DNA of 64,000 nt from Fulvimarina sp. Lineage in GTDB: Bacteria; Pseudomonadota; Alphaproteobacteria; Rhizobiales; Rhizobiaceae. Positions 62,644 to 64,000 of this stretch are shown in pieces. The DNA lies in NCBI GenBank assembly GCA_002700095.1, contig PACL01000077.1, positions 10,791-74,790 on the forward strand, written 5' to 3'. Made by a program: the position numbers and the translations under genes. The notes under the pieces were generated by a model that saw nothing but the letters and a program-made list of their open reading frames with translations, was not told the origin of the DNA and did no database searches. The number at the start of each line of letters is the position of its first letter. Position 1 is the first letter of the stretch.

Positions 62644-63897
62644 ATGGACACGCGCGAGGACGACAATCCCGAGACCTTCGGTGTTCCGTCGAACATCACG
62701 ACAGCGGCTCTCGCCAAGCTGCCGCTGGCGCTCGTCCTGACCAATCCGCATCTCGACGGCAACCCCATCATCTACGCCAACGACGCCTTCGGGCGCATCA
62801 CAGGCTACGCGGCGGCGGCGACCGTCGGGCGCAACTGCCGGTTTCTGCAGGGCGACGAGACCGACCCGGAGCATGCCCGCCAGATCGGCGAAGCGCTGCG
62901 GGCCGAGCGCGACATCTCGCTGGACATCCTGAACTACCGTGCGGACGGCACGAAATTCGTCAACCGCCTGATGATCACGCCGCTCTACGACGAGAACAAC
63001 AAGCTTCAGTGCTTCCTCGGCGTCCAGCGCGACATGAGCGACGGCCAGGACGCCGCGACGACCCAGACGAAAGGCGCCAAGGCGCCTGTGGATTCGGCGC
63101 TTGGCGAAATCCAGCACCGGGTAAAGAACCACCTGTCGATGATCGTCGGGATGATCCGCATGCAGGCGCGGATGAAGACCAGCCAGGAGAGCTTCAGCGC
63201 GCTGGCGCGGCGCATCGAGAGCCTCCAGCTCCTCTACCAGGAAATGACCGAAGCCGGCGTCGGCTCACATCGCTCCGAGCGCGTGCCGCTCGGCGCCTAT
63301 GTCAGCCGCGTCGCGGCGACCATCGGACATCTCGACGGCCGCAACTCGGTGCGCATCAATGTCGACTGCGACGCCATCGATGTGAAGGTCGACCGCGCAG
63401 CGCGCATCGGCCTGTTGTTTTCCGAGCTGCTCACCAACGCGCTGAAGCACGCCTTCGACGGTCGCGAGGAAGGGCTGGTCGAGGCGCGGCTGAAGATGCT
63501 CTCCTCCGGCGTTATCCGGCTGACGGTGACCGACGACGGCGTCGGCCTGCCGAAGGGCAGCGCCTGGCCCTACGACAACTCCAAGCCGGCGCCCCTCAGC
63601 CAGGGCGAGATCAACACGATCCGGCAGGAGGCGGCCCGCGCCGCCACCGAGGACGGCGACGTCAACGAGGCCCGCCAGCTCGCCGATTCCCTCGGCATGT
63701 CGCGCGGCAGTGGCGAGCCGGGCAGCCAGATCGTCGAGACCGGCGACCAGGCGGCGCGCCGCCAGAAGGCGCGGGAGATCGAAGGGGGCCTCGGCGGCCG
63801 CATCACCGTCTCGCTGGTCCGCGGCCTCGATGCGACGATCGACGTCAATTCCCTCACCACCGGCACCACCGTGACCGTCGACATTCCTCCCGAGTGA
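62644..63897 (+). CDS. LOV-domain blue-light histidine kinase
   Basis: A 417-residue cytoplasmic photoreceptor kinase. Residues 20-135 form a LOV domain with the flavin-adduct cysteine C65 in GRNCRFLQ, plus NAFGRITGY-like and NYRADGTKF segments. Residues 150-215 form a HisKA_2/HWE-like phosphoacceptor domain with His158 in EIQHRVKNHLSMIV. The ATP-binding domain has the N box LLFSELLTNALKHAF (N265), D box TVTDDGVGLPKG and G2 box GLGGRITVSLVRGL. Between D and G2 boxes, about residues 306-380 form a long Ala/Glu/Gln-rich insertion, much longer than a normal ATP lid. GTGAGG precedes the ATG. No response regulator gene is visible. Confidence 0.92.
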   Translation: MDTREDDNPETFGVPSNITTAALAKLPLALVLTNPHLDGNPIIYANDAFGRITGYAAAATVGRNCRFLQGDETDPEHARQIGEALRAERDISLDILNYRADGTKFVNRLMITPLYDENNKLQCFLGVQRDMSDGQDAATTQTKGAKAPVDSALGEIQHRVKNHLSMIVGMIRMQARMKTSQESFSALARRIESLQLLYQEMTEAGVGSHRSERVPLGAYVSRVAATIGHLDGRNSVRINVDCDAIDVKVDRAARIGLLFSELLTNALKHAFDGREEGLVEARLKMLSSGVIRLTVTDDGVGLPKGSAWPYDNSKPAPLSQGEINTIRQEAARAATEDGDVNEARQLADSLGMSRGSGEPGSQIVETGDQAARRQKAREIEGGLGGRITVSLVRGLDATIDVNSLTTGTTVTVDIPPE

Positions 63898-63913
63898 CGA
63901 ACTGATGACGAGC

Positions 63914-64000
63914 AGGGCGGGATGAAATCGGCTGCGATTGCCATCCCGCTCCGAAAACCGGTTCCCACTGATCGGGATCATGCTTTAGAAGCGTGACGCG
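63914..64000. repeat. Palindromic intergenic repeat at the right edge
   Basis: GGCGGGATG (from 63916) pairs with CCATCCCGCTC around a 16-20 base loop. It is followed by CGAAAACCGGTTCCCACTG and GATCGGGATCATGCTTTAG, the sequence of a repeat common in Hyphomicrobiales genomes. It is related to the element at 22525-22630 and may continue beyond the window. Confidence 0.75.

Overview
The window is 64 kb of gene-dense, very GC-rich chromosome from an alphaproteobacterium, almost certainly of the order Hyphomicrobiales (Rhizobiales). The evidence is gene order and family type: mutM/ubiE/ubiB next to enoyl-CoA hydratase, rpsT and dnaA; lptC-lptA-lptB-rpoN-hpf-ptsN in one run; vapBC-coaBC-dut; rhizobial-type palindromic intergenic repeats; a ROSE-like RNA thermometer before an hsp20 gene; a putative EcfG promoter before dps; and a LOV-domain histidine kinase. 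I cannot fix the genus. No rRNA, tRNA, CRISPR array, prophage or complete insertion sequence was seen.

Layout. 0-13 kb holds housekeeping and stress genes: DUF1344 protein, phoD, priA, transaldolase, a Na+/H+ antiporter, dps, an SDR, msrA and a GlcG/HbpS-like protein. 12.4-17.7 kb is a leftward block of envelope proteins: a ClpP-fold periplasmic protein, a large secreted protein of unknown function, an OmpA-like protein and a small membrane protein. 17.7-24.2 kb carries cysK, a diguanylate cyclase, the overlapping vapB-vapC-coaBC-dut chain and ubiB. 24.3-33.9 kb is the replication-initiation neighbourhood: ubiE, mutM, ech, rpsT, an AT-rich gap, a rhodanese gene, dnaA, dnaN, recF and moeB. 34-38.6 kb holds a purine/uracil permease, hsp20 with its thermometer, a LapA-domain protein, ihfB and sppA. 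39.1-44.6 kb is the LPS-export and nitrogen-sigma block.

44.8-51.8 kb looks like eroding accessory DNA. It has a frameshifted vgrG 5' piece joined to the 3' end of clpV (a type VI secretion remnant), a lytic transglycosylase, a short enoyl-CoA hydratase tail, and several small lipoproteins or secreted proteins separated by long gaps. 52-64 kb returns to order: pncA with a sirtuin gene, the prkA-yeaH-spoVR stress operon, polA, a LOV histidine kinase and a palindromic repeat running off the right edge.

Functionally the genes cover replication (dnaA, dnaN, recF, priA, polA, ihfB), base-damage and nucleotide hygiene (mutM, dut), ubiquinone synthesis (ubiB, ubiE), CoA synthesis (coaBC), LPS transport (lptABC) and stationary-phase or stress adaptation (dps, msrA, hsp20, hpf, prkA cluster). 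The most unusual observations are the vgrG-clpV chimera, the thermometer before hsp20, an expanded ATP lid in the LOV kinase, the uncharacterised ClpP-fold/OmpA envelope locus, and the toxin-antitoxin pair written into the coaBC-dut operon.
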